Notes: generated by a model from the sequence alone, not told the origin. A DNA stretch of 64,000 nucleotides from Kolteria novifilia (GCA_007748055.1 CP036279.1:6448001-6512000); one strand, 5' to 3'. Positions 43,901 through 53,046 are shown, numbered from the stretch's first letter. Numbers and translations are program-made.

Positions 43901-45203
43901 CTCGAACTTTCACAACGATCCCTTCCGCTCCAATCGGGGTGGCAGTTCGTCGCCAAGCTGGCTCAACTCCGGCGCCGGCGATAGCAAGGGAGGCGAGCAG
44001 AGCGACATCCACGGTCATGGCTCCGCGGTCGGCCATCCCCCGCAAGACGTCGGCTTCGAGCCGCTCGACGACGAGGAGGACCTGACGGAGGTCGAGGATT
44101 CCTCCGCGGGCACTCCCAACAAGGTCGACCAGGGTGAGGAAATCTCCAAGGAGGTTCCGCCGCCAGAGTCATCCGCACCCGAGCCCGCGAACAACGCTCA
44201 GGACTCCGCCACCAACGCGGCCGACTCCACCGAAACGTGGTTCCAGCCCGACGAGAAACAACCTGCGAGCGACCCCAACGAATTGACCACGGCGGAGGAA
44301 CCGACCGAAACGCCCGAGTTCGAGCCCGACGCCAGCCCCTTCGACATGGTCTCCTCGCCGTCCACCAGTGAAACGAGCATCGGCAACGAACAAGCCTCGA
44401 GCTTCGTCGAAGCCGCCAGCACCGAGACCTCGGGCATCTCCGGCCATTCGCCGTCCGGAACGCCCTATGGGGCCCGTACCGCGACCGCCGGCGGCACGTC
44501 GGGCGGGGCAGGCAAGACGGCGATGATCATCACCCTGCTCTTCACCTGGGCCAGTCTCGCGACCATCATCGCAGCTTGGCTTTGGATGACTCGGCCCGAG
44601 CCACCCGGACCGCTCGAGAACCTCAAGGATGAAGGGATCTACTCCTTCAAGGGAATCGTCTCACCGCTCGAAGCCCTTACGAGTCGGCAGAAACTCCGCC
44701 TCGGCGAGACCAGACGGATCGGCAACCTCGAGATCACTCCGCAGGAGATCGTTCACCGGCCGGTCAAGCTCTTCCCTGGCGGCCACCCCACCGACAAGCT
44801 GTTGGTCCTGAAGCTTCGGGTCAAGAACGTCTCCTCCGACCAACGCTTTCATCCGACCGACCCGACCTTCCTCTATCCCGATCGCGAGCAGCAGATCAAG
44901 GGACTTGACGTCTTCGAGAATCGGGGCTACTCCTACAGCTACATTCAGCCCGGTTCGCGGTCGCGCCGGCTGCTCTTCCATTACGACCTGCCGTGGCGAG
45001 AGGGTTACACCCTCGAGAATCACAAGCTCAAGGCCCTCGATCCGGGCGAGTCGATCACGCTCTTTCTCGCCTCCGAGGAAGGAGCTTTCGATCGCTTGAA
45101 AGACAACAACACCTGGCGTGTCCAACTCCGCAAGGGCATCCTCCCAGGCGGCAAGGGCGTCGCCACCGTCGTCGGCGTCGAGTTCTCCAAGAACGAGATC
45201 TGA
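43893..45203 (+). CDS. single-pass membrane protein with acidic disordered N-terminus
   Basis: A 436-residue protein: residues 1-205 are Glu/Pro/Ser/Thr-rich and probably disordered, followed by a membrane helix (MIITLLFTWASLATIIAAWLW, about 211-231) and an exported beta domain of about 200 residues (KLRLGETRRIGNLEITPQEI; LLVLKLRVKNVSSDQRFHPT) resembling DUF4352/telokin-like domains. That type I/II-like topology places the acidic region in the cytoplasm. GGAG precedes the ATG. The gene overlaps bioD by eight bases, so translation is likely coupled, though the pairing seems functionally unrelated. Role unknown. Confidence 0.62.
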   Translation: MPDSNFHNDPFRSNRGGSSSPSWLNSGAGDSKGGEQSDIHGHGSAVGHPPQDVGFEPLDDEEDLTEVEDSSAGTPNKVDQGEEISKEVPPPESSAPEPANNAQDSATNAADSTETWFQPDEKQPASDPNELTTAEEPTETPEFEPDASPFDMVSSPSTSETSIGNEQASSFVEAASTETSGISGHSPSGTPYGARTATAGGTSGGAGKTAMIITLLFTWASLATIIAAWLWMTRPEPPGPLENLKDEGIYSFKGIVSPLEALTSRQKLRLGETRRIGNLEITPQEIVHRPVKLFPGGHPTDKLLVLKLRVKNVSSDQRFHPTDPTFLYPDREQQIKGLDVFENRGYSYSYIQPGSRSRRLLFHYDLPWREGYTLENHKLKALDPGESITLFLASEEGAFDRLKDNNTWRVQLRKGILPGGKGVATVVGVEFSKNEI

Positions 45204-45230
45204 GTCGCTCCATCGAGAGCCCCCTTCCGG

Positions 45231-45257
45231 GTGCCACTGGCTGCTTGCCAACCAGTG
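45231..45257 (+). repeat. dispersed palindrome, GTGCCACTGGCTG family, copy 2
   Basis: gtgccactggctgcttgcca then accagtg: same family as 18446-18470. It lies 28 bases beyond the stop codon of the preceding gene and would form a hairpin in the transcript. The remaining bases to 45437 are without features. Confidence 0.7.
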
Positions 45258-45437
45258 CCGCAACGACCATCTCTCCACCACCTCAATGGCCTCGTCTCCG
45301 CGCCCCCGTCTCCGCGATTTTCCGAACCTCGTTGTCTCCAACCCCTCCTTCTTGACAGGAGTTCTTGTGCCCGGTGTGTCTGCGGAGGAACTCCCCGATC
45401 GCATCGGCCCACGGTGATCACTCGTCGCGGAGCCACG

Positions 45438-46031
45438 ATGAACGAGGACACGATGAAACGAGTCGCGAGCGTCTACCTGCAACCGATCTACGACGACGCC
45501 GATGGCGAGATCTACGACCACGTCAACGCCGTCCGGTCGGCGAGGAACGAACAAGCGACAGCCCAAGCACGGGACCAACTCTTCGCCTGTTTCGACCGAC
45601 TGCTTGCGCGCCCCGATGTCGACTTCGGTTGCCAAGTCTTCAACCGCGTCGCGGAACTCGATGCCAAACCCTTCGAACGTTCGGCCCTGCGCGGATGGGT
45701 CGACAACGTCATCCGACGCCTGGAAAACCTCGAACAGCAAGCGGCCCTCGTCATCGCGATCTTTGTTCCCTTCGTCGACGACGATGATCCCGACGGCATC
45801 GAGGACCAGCAAGCCGAGTGGCTCTTCGGACAACTGGGCGATCCACGAACCGAGTGGGTCGTCTTCCTGACGTACGCCTCGATCAACATCGAACTCTACG
45901 CCCAGCGCATGCACCACCACTACGAGCACTATCGCCGACGGATGCGCACCAAGGGTATCGACAAGCCCGAGTTCCCCAACGACTGCTTGCGCCGCTGGGA
46001 AGCGACCTCGCCCCACATGCAGGAAGACTGA
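45438..46031 (+). CDS. hypothetical protein, 197 aa
   Basis: Soluble protein, acidic, with a Tyr/Asp-rich start (VYLQPIYDDADGEIYDHVNA), helical middle (RSALRGWVDNVIRRLENLEQ), a short hydrophobic strand (AALVIAIFVPFVDDDD) and an Arg/His-rich end (RMHHHYEHYRRRMRTKG). No known family. The ATG at 45438-45440 has GGAG six bases upstream; the open frame before it covers the repeat region. It is probably separately transcribed. Confidence 0.5.
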   Translation: MNEDTMKRVASVYLQPIYDDADGEIYDHVNAVRSARNEQATAQARDQLFACFDRLLARPDVDFGCQVFNRVAELDAKPFERSALRGWVDNVIRRLENLEQQAALVIAIFVPFVDDDDPDGIEDQQAEWLFGQLGDPRTEWVVFLTYASINIELYAQRMHHHYEHYRRRMRTKGIDKPEFPNDCLRRWEATSPHMQED

Positions 46032-46577
46032 GCCTCCAACAAGCGCTTCTCTCCGCTCTCTGGGGTGGCCCAGGTTGCTCGTCCACCAACCCTTTCAACA
46101 TCGCCACTGATCGTCCTGGCGATCGATGCTGATCCGCCAACAGGTCCGAAGCGAACCACCTGCGCCCCTCTGGGGCTTCATGAATGGATTGGCATCATCT
46201 CCAGGGGTTGGCCCCCCCTGGCTACTCAACGCCGCCGCCTCGCGGCTCAGGAGATCGGATGCAGTCGTTGGGAACCAGCGAGGAGATGCGAACAGTGACC
46301 ACATCCTGCGTCCCTTTCGGACGTTGGCTGCGAACACCCTTTGCTCAACCGATCGCGAAGCGATGCTGAAAGGGTTGGTTGCTCGTCAACGTATAGCAGT
46401 CCGTTGATCGATCAGTCCAAGACATCGCGAGCCTCCACCCTCTGGGTTCCACGATCCCCTCGCCAACGAGCGCGATCGGCCCTCCGCACTATCGGCAAGG
46501 TATTGCGGACTAGCCGATGATTCCGCTGTCCCGATTCGGGTATGATGGCGGAGAATACCTGGCGCCGGAGACTCATC
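46032..46577. other. intergenic region dominated by an inverted-repeat element
   Basis: 546 bases. The element 46075-46389 fills most of it. No gene is supported; a short stem ccagggg/cccccctgg is inside. Confidence 0.55.
46075..46389. repeat. element bounded by inverted 30-bp arms
   Basis: Left arm ttgctcgtccaccaaccctt (46075 on, to 46104) and right arm, which read in reverse complement is ttgacgagcaaccaaccctt (46360-46389), pair over about 30 bases with several mismatches. The 255 bases between arms contain the stem ccaggggttggccccccctg (46201-46220). Looks like a non-autonomous mobile or REP-type unit. Confidence 0.5.
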
Positions 46578-47651
46578 ATGCGTGGAACGATGGTCGGTGG
46601 GGGATTGATCGCGGTCTTGCTGATCGCGGGAAGCGTCCCCAGTCGCGGGGCCGAGGAACGGACCTCCGCCAACACCCCGAAACTCAAACAACTGCTGGAA
46701 AAGCGGCCGCAAGCCGACATCAACCGCGACGGCGTCTTGACGATGCCCGAGGCCCGCGCGTTCCAAGCCCGCCTCAAGGAGATTCGCGAGAAGCGAGCCA
46801 AGGCCGCCAAGAGAGCGCGGCAACAGAACCCGCCCACCCAGAGCGATGTCGCCTACGGCCCGCACGAGCGAAATGTCCTCGACTTTTGGCAAGCCGAAGG
46901 GAACGGCCCGCGACCACTGGTCATCTACATCCACGGGGGCGGCTGGGTCGGCGGCGACAAGACGAACATTCGTCCCGACGCACTCGAGCGACTGCTCGAT
47001 GCCGGCATCTCGGTCGCGTCGATCAACTACCGCTACTCGACCCAGAAGCCCTTCCCCGCGCCGATGCGCGACGGCGGACTCGCGGTCCAGTTCCTGCGTC
47101 ACCACGCCAAGGAGTTCAACATCGACCCCGAGCGTGTCGCGTGCTTCGGGGGCTCGGCCGGGGCGGTCACGAGTCTCTGGCTCGCGTTTCACGACGACAT
47201 GGCCGATCCCAACGCGAGCGATCCGGTCCTCAAGCAGTCGACCCGGCTCAAGGCCGCGGGGGCGATCGTCGCGCCGACCACCCTCGACAAGAAGACGATG
47301 GACGAATGGTTCGGCATGAAGACCGTCATGCACCCCGCGCATCCGATCATGCTCGGGGTCAGCAGCGAAGAGGAGCTCTACTCGCCCGAAGTGCGTGAAG
47401 TCGCCGCGAAGGCCTCGCCGATTCATCATCTCTCGTCGGACGATCCCCCCGCGTTTCTCGACTATCCGCAGAAGTACAAGCCGCTCGGCAAGCAGCACAC
47501 CCCCGGCGAGATGGTCCATCACCCCGTCTTCGGCGAGAAGCTCAAAGAGGCCGCCGACAAGATCGGCGCCCCGGTGGTCCTCAACACGACCAAGGATCCG
47601 CAGACCCAGTTCGACGACCTCATCGATTTCTTGATTCAGAAGACGAAGTGA
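46578..47651 (+). CDS. alpha/beta hydrolase (BD-FAE/HSL-like esterase), exported
   Basis: A 357-residue secreted esterase-type protein: signal peptide (MVGGGLIAVLLIAGSVPSRG), an EF-hand-like loop ADINRDGVLTMPE followed by a helical Lys/Arg-rich linker, then the hydrolase with oxyanion HGGGW, nucleophile elbow GGSAGA (Ser in GxSxG), and a late acid/His region. HSL/BD-FAE enzymes cleave small esters or feruloyl esters of plant polysaccharides. The ATG at 46578 has GGAG eight bases upstream; an ATG at 46542 would add 12 residues. Confidence 0.78.
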   Translation: MRGTMVGGGLIAVLLIAGSVPSRGAEERTSANTPKLKQLLEKRPQADINRDGVLTMPEARAFQARLKEIREKRAKAAKRARQQNPPTQSDVAYGPHERNVLDFWQAEGNGPRPLVIYIHGGGWVGGDKTNIRPDALERLLDAGISVASINYRYSTQKPFPAPMRDGGLAVQFLRHHAKEFNIDPERVACFGGSAGAVTSLWLAFHDDMADPNASDPVLKQSTRLKAAGAIVAPTTLDKKTMDEWFGMKTVMHPAHPIMLGVSSEEELYSPEVREVAAKASPIHHLSSDDPPAFLDYPQKYKPLGKQHTPGEMVHHPVFGEKLKEAADKIGAPVVLNTTKDPQTQFDDLIDFLIQKTK

Positions 47652-47664
47652 CGAAAATCCCGCC

Positions 47665-47940
47665 TCATCGGGACTCGGCCTGGGGCCCCTGCTCCTTGGC
47701 GGACTTCTCGAGCTGCTGGAGGGCTTGCTTGAGTTCCGGGTCGACGCCGCCACGGTGCAGGATCGCTTCGTGCTGCTTTTGCAGCTCCTCGAGTCGTTTG
47801 TTCTCGTCCTCTTGTAGCTGCCGCGTCACTTCCGGGTCATTGACGACGATCCGGGACATGTTCGGGGACTGGCTTCGGCCACAGCCGAGCGCCGCGAGAC
47901 TCACGCAGAGCAGCAGAGACGTTGGGGTTCGCTTCCACAT
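47665..47940 (-). CDS. small lipoprotein, 91 aa
   Basis: Signal peptide ending LAALGC (lipobox, C20) followed by a charged, Gln/Glu-rich helical domain (PEVTRQLQEDENKRLEELQK; LKQALQQLEKSAKEQG) likely to form a coiled coil. 91 residues. It is the gene downstream of the pseudopilin at 48143 and on the same strand, 202 bases away, so both may belong together, but a hairpin lies between. Role unknown. Confidence 0.65.
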   Translation of the reverse strand: MWKRTPTSLLLCVSLAALGCGRSQSPNMSRIVVNDPEVTRQLQEDENKRLEELQKQHEAILHRGGVDPELKQALQQLEKSAKEQGPQAESR

Positions 47941-48033
47941 CGATCGATTCCTTCGCTTCCAGAGAGAGATTCCCCGAGAGACATTCCTCGCGATTCACTG
48001 ACATTCCATTGACAGCAACGGGAGGAGGAGAGG

Positions 48034-48070
48034 CACCCGCCTCGGCTGGGGAAAGTAGCCGAGGCGGGTG
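48034..48070 (-). terminator. hairpin downstream of the pseudopilin gene
   Basis: Perfect 14-bp arms (48034-48047 and 48057-48070, cacccgcctcggct/agccgaggcgggtg) with a 9-base loop, 73 bases past the pseudopilin stop. No U-run follows on either strand, so it may be an attenuator, processing site or weak terminator. Confidence 0.5.
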
Positions 48071-48142
48071 GAATGGGGCGGGAGAGGCCGAGCGGGGAGT
48101 GGCACTCTCCCATCCACCGGGCGGTGGTCGAGGTGGAACTCG

Positions 48143-49174
48143 CTAGAGATCGTCGGAGCCTTCGATCGTCGAGGAGCCCATATGAATGTTGGGGGCAACC
48201 GAGTCGGAGACCGTCGTTACCGAGCCGTCGGCCATCGCCATCTGCACCAGGCCGGGATGAACGCTTCGGAAGTTCGACACCGGGATCGTCGCGTAGTAGG
48301 CACAGTCGTTCGGCGGGTAATAGGCCCCCACTTGATCAACCGTCAGCCCGATCAAGGCGCGGCCTACTTTCTCGTAGTTGATGTTCATCGGCCCGGTCCA
48401 GCCGTTGGTGCCGGCGAAGATGAGATTCTCCTGGTGCACCGCGACGCTCGCCGATCCCAGCGGGACGCAGACGCGTTCGCCGCCGCTCGGATTGGTCGCG
48501 AGGTAGGGGTTGGCGGCGTCCCCCCCGGCGTGTTCCCCGAGCAGATACGTCTTGGAGAGCCCGTCGGTGATTTGACTGATCTTCACGCTCGAGTCGTACG
48601 CGAAGATGCCGCGCGATTGCGGGTTCTTCTCCCAACTCGGCTCCTGGGTGCTCGAGGCGTGGTGCGAGAAGGGGTAGAAGATCGCCCCGCCGCTCATGAG
48701 GTAGTCGGTCGCGCAGGAACGCTCCAGAGCGTAAGCGAGACCGCGATGACCTTGCGTGCTTTGCGACCGATTGGCGGGACAGAGAAAGACGCTCAGTTGA
48801 ATCGTCGCCGCGGTACTGTTCTCATCCATCATCATGCCGTAGCCGCCGATGCCCGTGAGACCCGCGTCGAAGTTGATGTCATCGAACGCCGGCTGGGCGT
48901 CGAGAAAAGGATAGAGGCCCGGAAAGCCGGCAAAGTGCGGGTAGACGTTGGCAACCCAGCCACTGTCGTACTGGGCTGCGGGAAAGACGCCCTCGGCATC
49001 GTGGTAGTTGTGCAGCGCGGTCGCGAGCTGCTTGAGGTTGTTGGCGCACTGCATACGTCGAGCGGCTTCGCGCGCCGACTGCACGGCGGGGAGAAGCAGA
49101 GCGACCAGGACGCCGATAATGGCGATGACGACGAGCAGTTCCACGAGGGTGAGACCTCGGCGGGGAGGGCGCAT
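48143..49174 (-). CDS. DUF1559 pseudopilin-like protein
   Basis: Starts MRPPRRGLTLVELLVVIAII, a prepilin-type signal with Leu at +1 after Gly, followed by a long amphipathic helix (VQSAREAARRMQCANNLKQL). A single domain of about 300 residues ends with the VHPGLVQMAMADGSVTTVSD signature (H-x9-DG). It differs from the DUF1559 protein at 38416 in lacking the same Cys pattern. The ATG at 49172-49174 has AAGGAA eight bases upstream. A Fur-box-like palindrome lies 123 bases before the start. Function unknown; probably exported. Confidence 0.88.
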   Translation of the reverse strand: MRPPRRGLTLVELLVVIAIIGVLVALLLPAVQSAREAARRMQCANNLKQLATALHNYHDAEGVFPAAQYDSGWVANVYPHFAGFPGLYPFLDAQPAFDDINFDAGLTGIGGYGMMMDENSTAATIQLSVFLCPANRSQSTQGHRGLAYALERSCATDYLMSGGAIFYPFSHHASSTQEPSWEKNPQSRGIFAYDSSVKISQITDGLSKTYLLGEHAGGDAANPYLATNPSGGERVCVPLGSASVAVHQENLIFAGTNGWTGPMNINYEKVGRALIGLTVDQVGAYYPPNDCAYYATIPVSNFRSVHPGLVQMAMADGSVTTVSDSVAPNIHMGSSTIEGSDDL

Positions 49175-49495
49175 GGGAAGCTTCCTTCGGCAGCGGCGAT
49201 GGCTAGGTGAGCGCGACAGCGCGTTGCCTGGCGGGACTACGTGGGTGAGAAGCTTGGTATGCCGAGCGGCACTTCCTGGCAGGGACACGCGAGGAGATTG
49301 AGAATGAGTCTCAATGTCTCCCTGTAGAGAGAAATGTAGGCTCCCTCGTACGCCATTCAAGCCCCCTTTCGAAAAAAATCCGTCCTCGCCCGGGACCCGC
49401 GGGAGCTCACTCCAACATTCTCGCGACTTCTCCCGCGGTTGCAGTCGGCGAGCGTTGGGATCCGACGAGGATTGCGGACAAATGAGGGGCCGGCA
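49175..49495. other. intergenic region with a Fur-box-like palindrome
   Basis: 321 bases upstream of the pseudopilin gene and beyond the 3' end of the OGT-like gene. The Fur-like site at 49297-49315 is listed; no promoter elements are clear. Confidence 0.4.
49297..49315. promoter_or_regulatory. Fur-box-like 19-bp palindrome
   Basis: attgagaatgagtctcaat (19 bp) has 7-bp arms attgaga/tctcaat around a 5-base centre. It resembles TGAGAAT-type Fur boxes. Position is 123 bases upstream of the pseudopilin ATG on the minus strand. Confidence 0.45.
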
Positions 49496-51877
49496 TCACC
49501 GCGCGAGCGATCGACTCTCTTCAATCCACGAGAGGAAGAGTTCGTCGGGACGAACCGCCATCGCGTGTTCTTCGAAAAGCGTCACGCTCGCCCGCGCGAT
49601 CCGACGTTCGAGTTCTTCGCGACGATCGCGGTCCGAAGCGAGGCCCATGGCTCGCTGGAGGTAGCCTTCCACGTCGTCGGCGATCGGCTCATCGATCTCC
49701 ATCGCTCGGTAGCAGCCCAAGGTGTAGCGACCTCGTTGGTAGCAGGTCGGCAGGGTGACGACGATTTTCCCCAACCCGAAAGCGTCATAGGAGACGTTCA
49801 TGCCGCTGAAGTGAGGTGGGTCGATCACCACGTCGGCGGCCAAGAGGAGACTCGGATAGCCCTCGCCCCGTTGCTGCGGCACGAAGCGAATCCGTGGGGC
49901 GACGTCGGAAAGCTTCCTCGCGAAGCGGTCCATCAGTTTGCGAGCGAGAACCTTGTTGGTCCCCTCGGTGATGACGACGACGCCCTTGGGATCGCGGCGT
50001 AGCAGTTCCCCAATCCAGTCGTCGATGTCGGGATGGAACTTTCCCAACTGCTGCGGACAGAGATAGACATGATCCGTCGAGGACAGACCGAACGCCTCTC
50101 TTGGCAACGGTTGTTCGGGAACACGCAGTCGCTTGCGTGGCGCGGGCAATCCCTCGAAGGTGACCAGCCGCTCGGTGTAGTGAGACTCCCCGTCGTCGGG
50201 CTCGACGAGTCGACTTGAGAGATAGAGATCGATCGCCGGAATCCCGCTGGTCACCTGAATCCCCCAACCGGTCGCTTGGAGCGGAGCAAGCCGGCGATAG
50301 GGAAGCACGTAGTTCCAAACGTCGGTCGCGACTTCGGGGAAGTAGAGCAGATCACACCGAAGAGCGCCCATCGCCTCGCACAGAACCTCGGGGAAGACCG
50401 GCATCTCCAGATAGCCGATCTCCTCGCGGCCGAGGACGGGCTCGATCTTCGTTCGCCCCGCCGGCGAACAGATGATCGTCGTCCGCGACGAGCGATGATC
50501 GAACTGGGCGAGGTGCTCGCTCCAATCGCGGAGAAAAGGCGTCTCGTGCCGATCGGTGACGACGAAGCCAACGTGCGGTTTGCCCTCTCCGGGCTTGGGG
50601 CGTTCGGCATCGACGTACCGCGAGAAGACTCGGCCGAACTGACTCTTCAGCGGCTTCTCGTCGCGGCCGTGAAAGGGGAGATTGAACGAGGGGTGCGGTT
50701 TGATCTCGAGAAACGTCTTGAGATTGACCGTCGCCGGATTCGCCTGCTCGGCCTTGGTCAAGGCATCGACCAGTTGCTGGCGATACGCCGTGATCTCGTC
50801 GGAACTCTCGTAGAGCGTCGGGCAGAGGCATGCCCCGGCGAGTTCCCAAAGAGGCCCTTCCGGCCGCGATCGCGCGATGTGGACAAAGCAGCGCCGGGCT
50901 TCGGCGAACTCGTCGACCCGCGAAAGGACACGACCGAGGTTCGCTTGGACCGTCACGTCGTTCGGCAACTTCGCCGCCGCTTGCGTCAAGTGCGCCACCG
51001 CGTCCTGATGCCGCTCGGTTGCCGTGAGGAGAAGACCGAGATCGGCGCGGGCCTGGTGCAAATTGGGATCGACCTCAAGGGCCCGAAGGTAGGACGCTTC
51101 CGCTTCGTGCAAACAACCGAGCGTCTGGAGGATCTTCGCGAGATGCTGGTGACTCGCCCCACGGGAGGGGAACTGATCGATCAGCTCGCGGCACGCCTGC
51201 TGGGCCTCGTCGAGTCGTCCCAACTGCGCGAGCGACATGATGAGGTTATCGCGGGCAGGCAGGAAGTCGGGCCGCAGCCGAGCGACTTGTCGAAAACACT
51301 CGACCGCTTGCGGTAGATGCCCAAGTTCACGTTCGAGCGCCCCGAGGTTGTTCTGGGCCTCGACGAAATCGGGCTGACTCCGGACCGCGTCCTTGAAGGC
51401 TTTTCGGGCTCCCTCGATGTCCTTGCGTTGCCGGAGCGCCAGCCCGAGGTTGTTGTGGAAGGCCGCCATCCGAGGGGCGAGCCGGATCGCCTGGCGAAAG
51501 GAGTCGATGGCTTCGACTGCCTGACCGCGTTGAGCGAGGGCGTTGCCGAGATTGAAATGGATCTCCGCCTGCTTGGGATCGAGCCGAAGCGAGGCGCGAA
51601 AGGCGGTGATCGCGTCCTCGAGGGAACCCGACGCGTGCAGCGCGAGCCCGAGATTCGCTTGGGCGCGCGCATGGCGAGGGAGCTTGCCGACCGCTCGCTT
51701 GAGCAGCGAGATCGCGTCGGGAAAGGCTTCTCGTTGGAAGCGGAGCGTCCCCAAGAGGAAGAGGAGTTCGCCGTGATCGGGGCTCCTCCGCAGGATCTCG
51801 CGGTAGGCCTTTTCGGCCCCGGCGAGATTGCCGGCCTGATGCAAAGCGAGCGCTTTCTGGAGAGCTTGGGACGACAA
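49496..51877 (-). CDS. TPR-O-GlcNAc-transferase-like glycosyltransferase (GT41)
   Basis: 793 residues: about ten tetratricopeptide repeats (1-340; e.g. AQANLGLALHASGSLEDAIT, AEIHFNLGNALAQRGQAVEA), followed by the GT41 catalytic half (KPHVGFVVTDRHETPFLRDW, LAPLQATGWGIQVTSGIPAI then DLYLSSRLVEPDD, and SHYTERLVTFEGLPAPRKRL). The region VPQQRGEGYPSLLLAADVVI then DPPHFSGMNVSYDAF is the nucleotide-sugar site pattern of OGT-type enzymes. Bacterial members glycosylate proteins or polysaccharides. TTG start at 51877 with GAGG upstream; an ATG upstream is in another frame. No signal peptide, so cytoplasmic. Confidence 0.9.
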   Translation of the reverse strand: MSSQALQKALALHQAGNLAGAEKAYREILRRSPDHGELLFLLGTLRFQREAFPDAISLLKRAVGKLPRHARAQANLGLALHASGSLEDAITAFRASLRLDPKQAEIHFNLGNALAQRGQAVEAIDSFRQAIRLAPRMAAFHNNLGLALRQRKDIEGARKAFKDAVRSQPDFVEAQNNLGALERELGHLPQAVECFRQVARLRPDFLPARDNLIMSLAQLGRLDEAQQACRELIDQFPSRGASHQHLAKILQTLGCLHEAEASYLRALEVDPNLHQARADLGLLLTATERHQDAVAHLTQAAAKLPNDVTVQANLGRVLSRVDEFAEARRCFVHIARSRPEGPLWELAGACLCPTLYESSDEITAYRQQLVDALTKAEQANPATVNLKTFLEIKPHPSFNLPFHGRDEKPLKSQFGRVFSRYVDAERPKPGEGKPHVGFVVTDRHETPFLRDWSEHLAQFDHRSSRTTIICSPAGRTKIEPVLGREEIGYLEMPVFPEVLCEAMGALRCDLLYFPEVATDVWNYVLPYRRLAPLQATGWGIQVTSGIPAIDLYLSSRLVEPDDGESHYTERLVTFEGLPAPRKRLRVPEQPLPREAFGLSSTDHVYLCPQQLGKFHPDIDDWIGELLRRDPKGVVVITEGTNKVLARKLMDRFARKLSDVAPRIRFVPQQRGEGYPSLLLAADVVIDPPHFSGMNVSYDAFGLGKIVVTLPTCYQRGRYTLGCYRAMEIDEPIADDVEGYLQRAMGLASDRDRREELERRIARASVTLFEEHAMAVRPDELFLSWIEESRSLAR

Positions 51878-51934
51878 ACCGGCCTCGTCTGCGGAACCGC
51901 GAGAAGATGCAACGTGGTGTCATTGTAGCGGAGG

Positions 51935-52015
51935 CCCTTCCCGTGGGTCAGGCCATTGCCTGACTCTTGGAGGCGAACTCTTGCTCGCGTCAGGCAATGG
52001 CCTGACCTACGGGAC
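51935..52015 (+). repeat. inverted pair of GTCAGGCAATGGCCTGAC repeats
   Basis: Left unit ccgtgggtcaggccattgcc then tgac, and right unit gtcaggcaatggcctgacct then acggg are inverted copies around a 24-base centre. Each unit is itself palindromic. A third copy is at 57455-57482. Most of the gap between the OGT-like gene start and the DUF6263-like gene end is this element. Confidence 0.75.
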
Positions 52016-52044
52016 AACGCGCGGCGTCGGCCCCCCCTAGTAAA

Positions 52045-52079
52045 AAACGACGGGCAGCCCAGAACGTGCCTGGGCTGCC
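52045..52079 (-). terminator. rho-independent terminator of the DUF6263-like gene
   Basis: Ten-bp arms ggcagcccag (52053-52062) and ctgggctgcc (52070-52079) with a 7-base loop. On the minus strand the stem leads into CGTCG TTTTTTACTA, a U-run. It follows the stop codon of the minus-strand gene at 52114 by about 35 bases. Confidence 0.78.
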
Positions 52080-52113
52080 GGCAGTGTGGTTGATGAACGA
52101 AAGGGGGCGAGCG

Positions 52114-53046
52114 CTAGTTCGCCCGGGCGGACTCGGAGGGAAGGAGTTCGATCACCGTGCTCGCCCGGACCCGTTGCGTGACGCTCGTCGGTTCGGGTTT
52201 GGAGGCTTCGGTAGTGACCACCTTCATCTGAAAGCCGATGTGAGCCTGGAGCGACTCGACGCGGCCGGTATCGGGATTGAAGACGATCTCCGCCGCGCCG
52301 GGATCACTCGAAACGAGTTCTCCGACCACCTTCTGCTTGGCGTTGGCGACCCCTTGGCCCGGTTGGGCGGAGAGGTCGATGCGCGAGGCGATCTTCCAAC
52401 GTCCCCGCAGCGTGGGCGTCATTTGCAGGGTGTTGGTTCGGGTCATCGTCATGATGCCGAGTTCCTGCTCCTCCGAGCGTGACCAGGGCCGGTGGAACCC
52501 GACCGGTTGCTCGGGAACCCACGCGTACATCGTCCTGAGCATCCGGCGCAATTGGCCCTCGCCGACGACTCCCTGAACGTTGGGATCGTTGGCCGCGGGA
52601 TCTTGCCCGGCCGGTGTCAAGTCCTGCATCGCGAGGATCTGCCCGCGCGTGTCGAGCGTGACCGCGAAGCTCTGCCCGACGAGTTTGCGAAGGGCGACGA
52701 AGGGAGGAGGTTCGGGCCCCTTGGCCGGTTTCGACGAATCGAAGACGAGCAACTCCTCGCCCTTGTGGGGCGGCGACCAGATGACCCGATCGAAGCGGCA
52801 GACGATGTCGGCCCGATCTCCCTCGACCTTGCGGGTCTGGAAGCTGAGCGTCGAGCGCGTCGCGGAGGTCCAGGTCTCGCCCTGTTGCTCGAAGGAGCGC
52901 TGATTCTCAATGCGGTAGACGAGCCGGCGCCCCGGAACGAAGCGAAGGCGGACCGGCACGGCTTGTCCATTGCGCACCGATGGGGCGTCATCCCCATCGG
53001 CTGAAATCAGGGCTCCCAGGCAAAGAACCAGGGAGTACGAGATCAC
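52114..53046 (-). CDS. DUF6263-like secreted hypothetical protein
   Basis: 310 residues with a short N-terminal signal (SYSLVLCLGALISADG) and a beta-strand-rich body typical of this planctomycete family: VRLRFVPGRRLVYRIENQRS, then ADIVCRFDRVIWSP, GQSFAVTLDTRGQILAMQDL and a C-terminal TQRVRASTVIELLPSE. Role unknown, probably periplasmic. GTG start (53044-53046) overlaps the ruvX stop by GTGA, so it is translationally coupled to ruvX. A terminator follows at 52045-52079. Confidence 0.65.
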   Translation of the reverse strand: MISYSLVLCLGALISADGDDAPSVRNGQAVPVRLRFVPGRRLVYRIENQRSFEQQGETWTSATRSTLSFQTRKVEGDRADIVCRFDRVIWSPPHKGEELLVFDSSKPAKGPEPPPFVALRKLVGQSFAVTLDTRGQILAMQDLTPAGQDPAANDPNVQGVVGEGQLRRMLRTMYAWVPEQPVGFHRPWSRSEEQELGIMTMTRTNTLQMTPTLRGRWKIASRIDLSAQPGQGVANAKQKVVGELVSSDPGAAEIVFNPDTGRVESLQAHIGFQMKVVTTEASKPEPTSVTQRVRASTVIELLPSESARAN

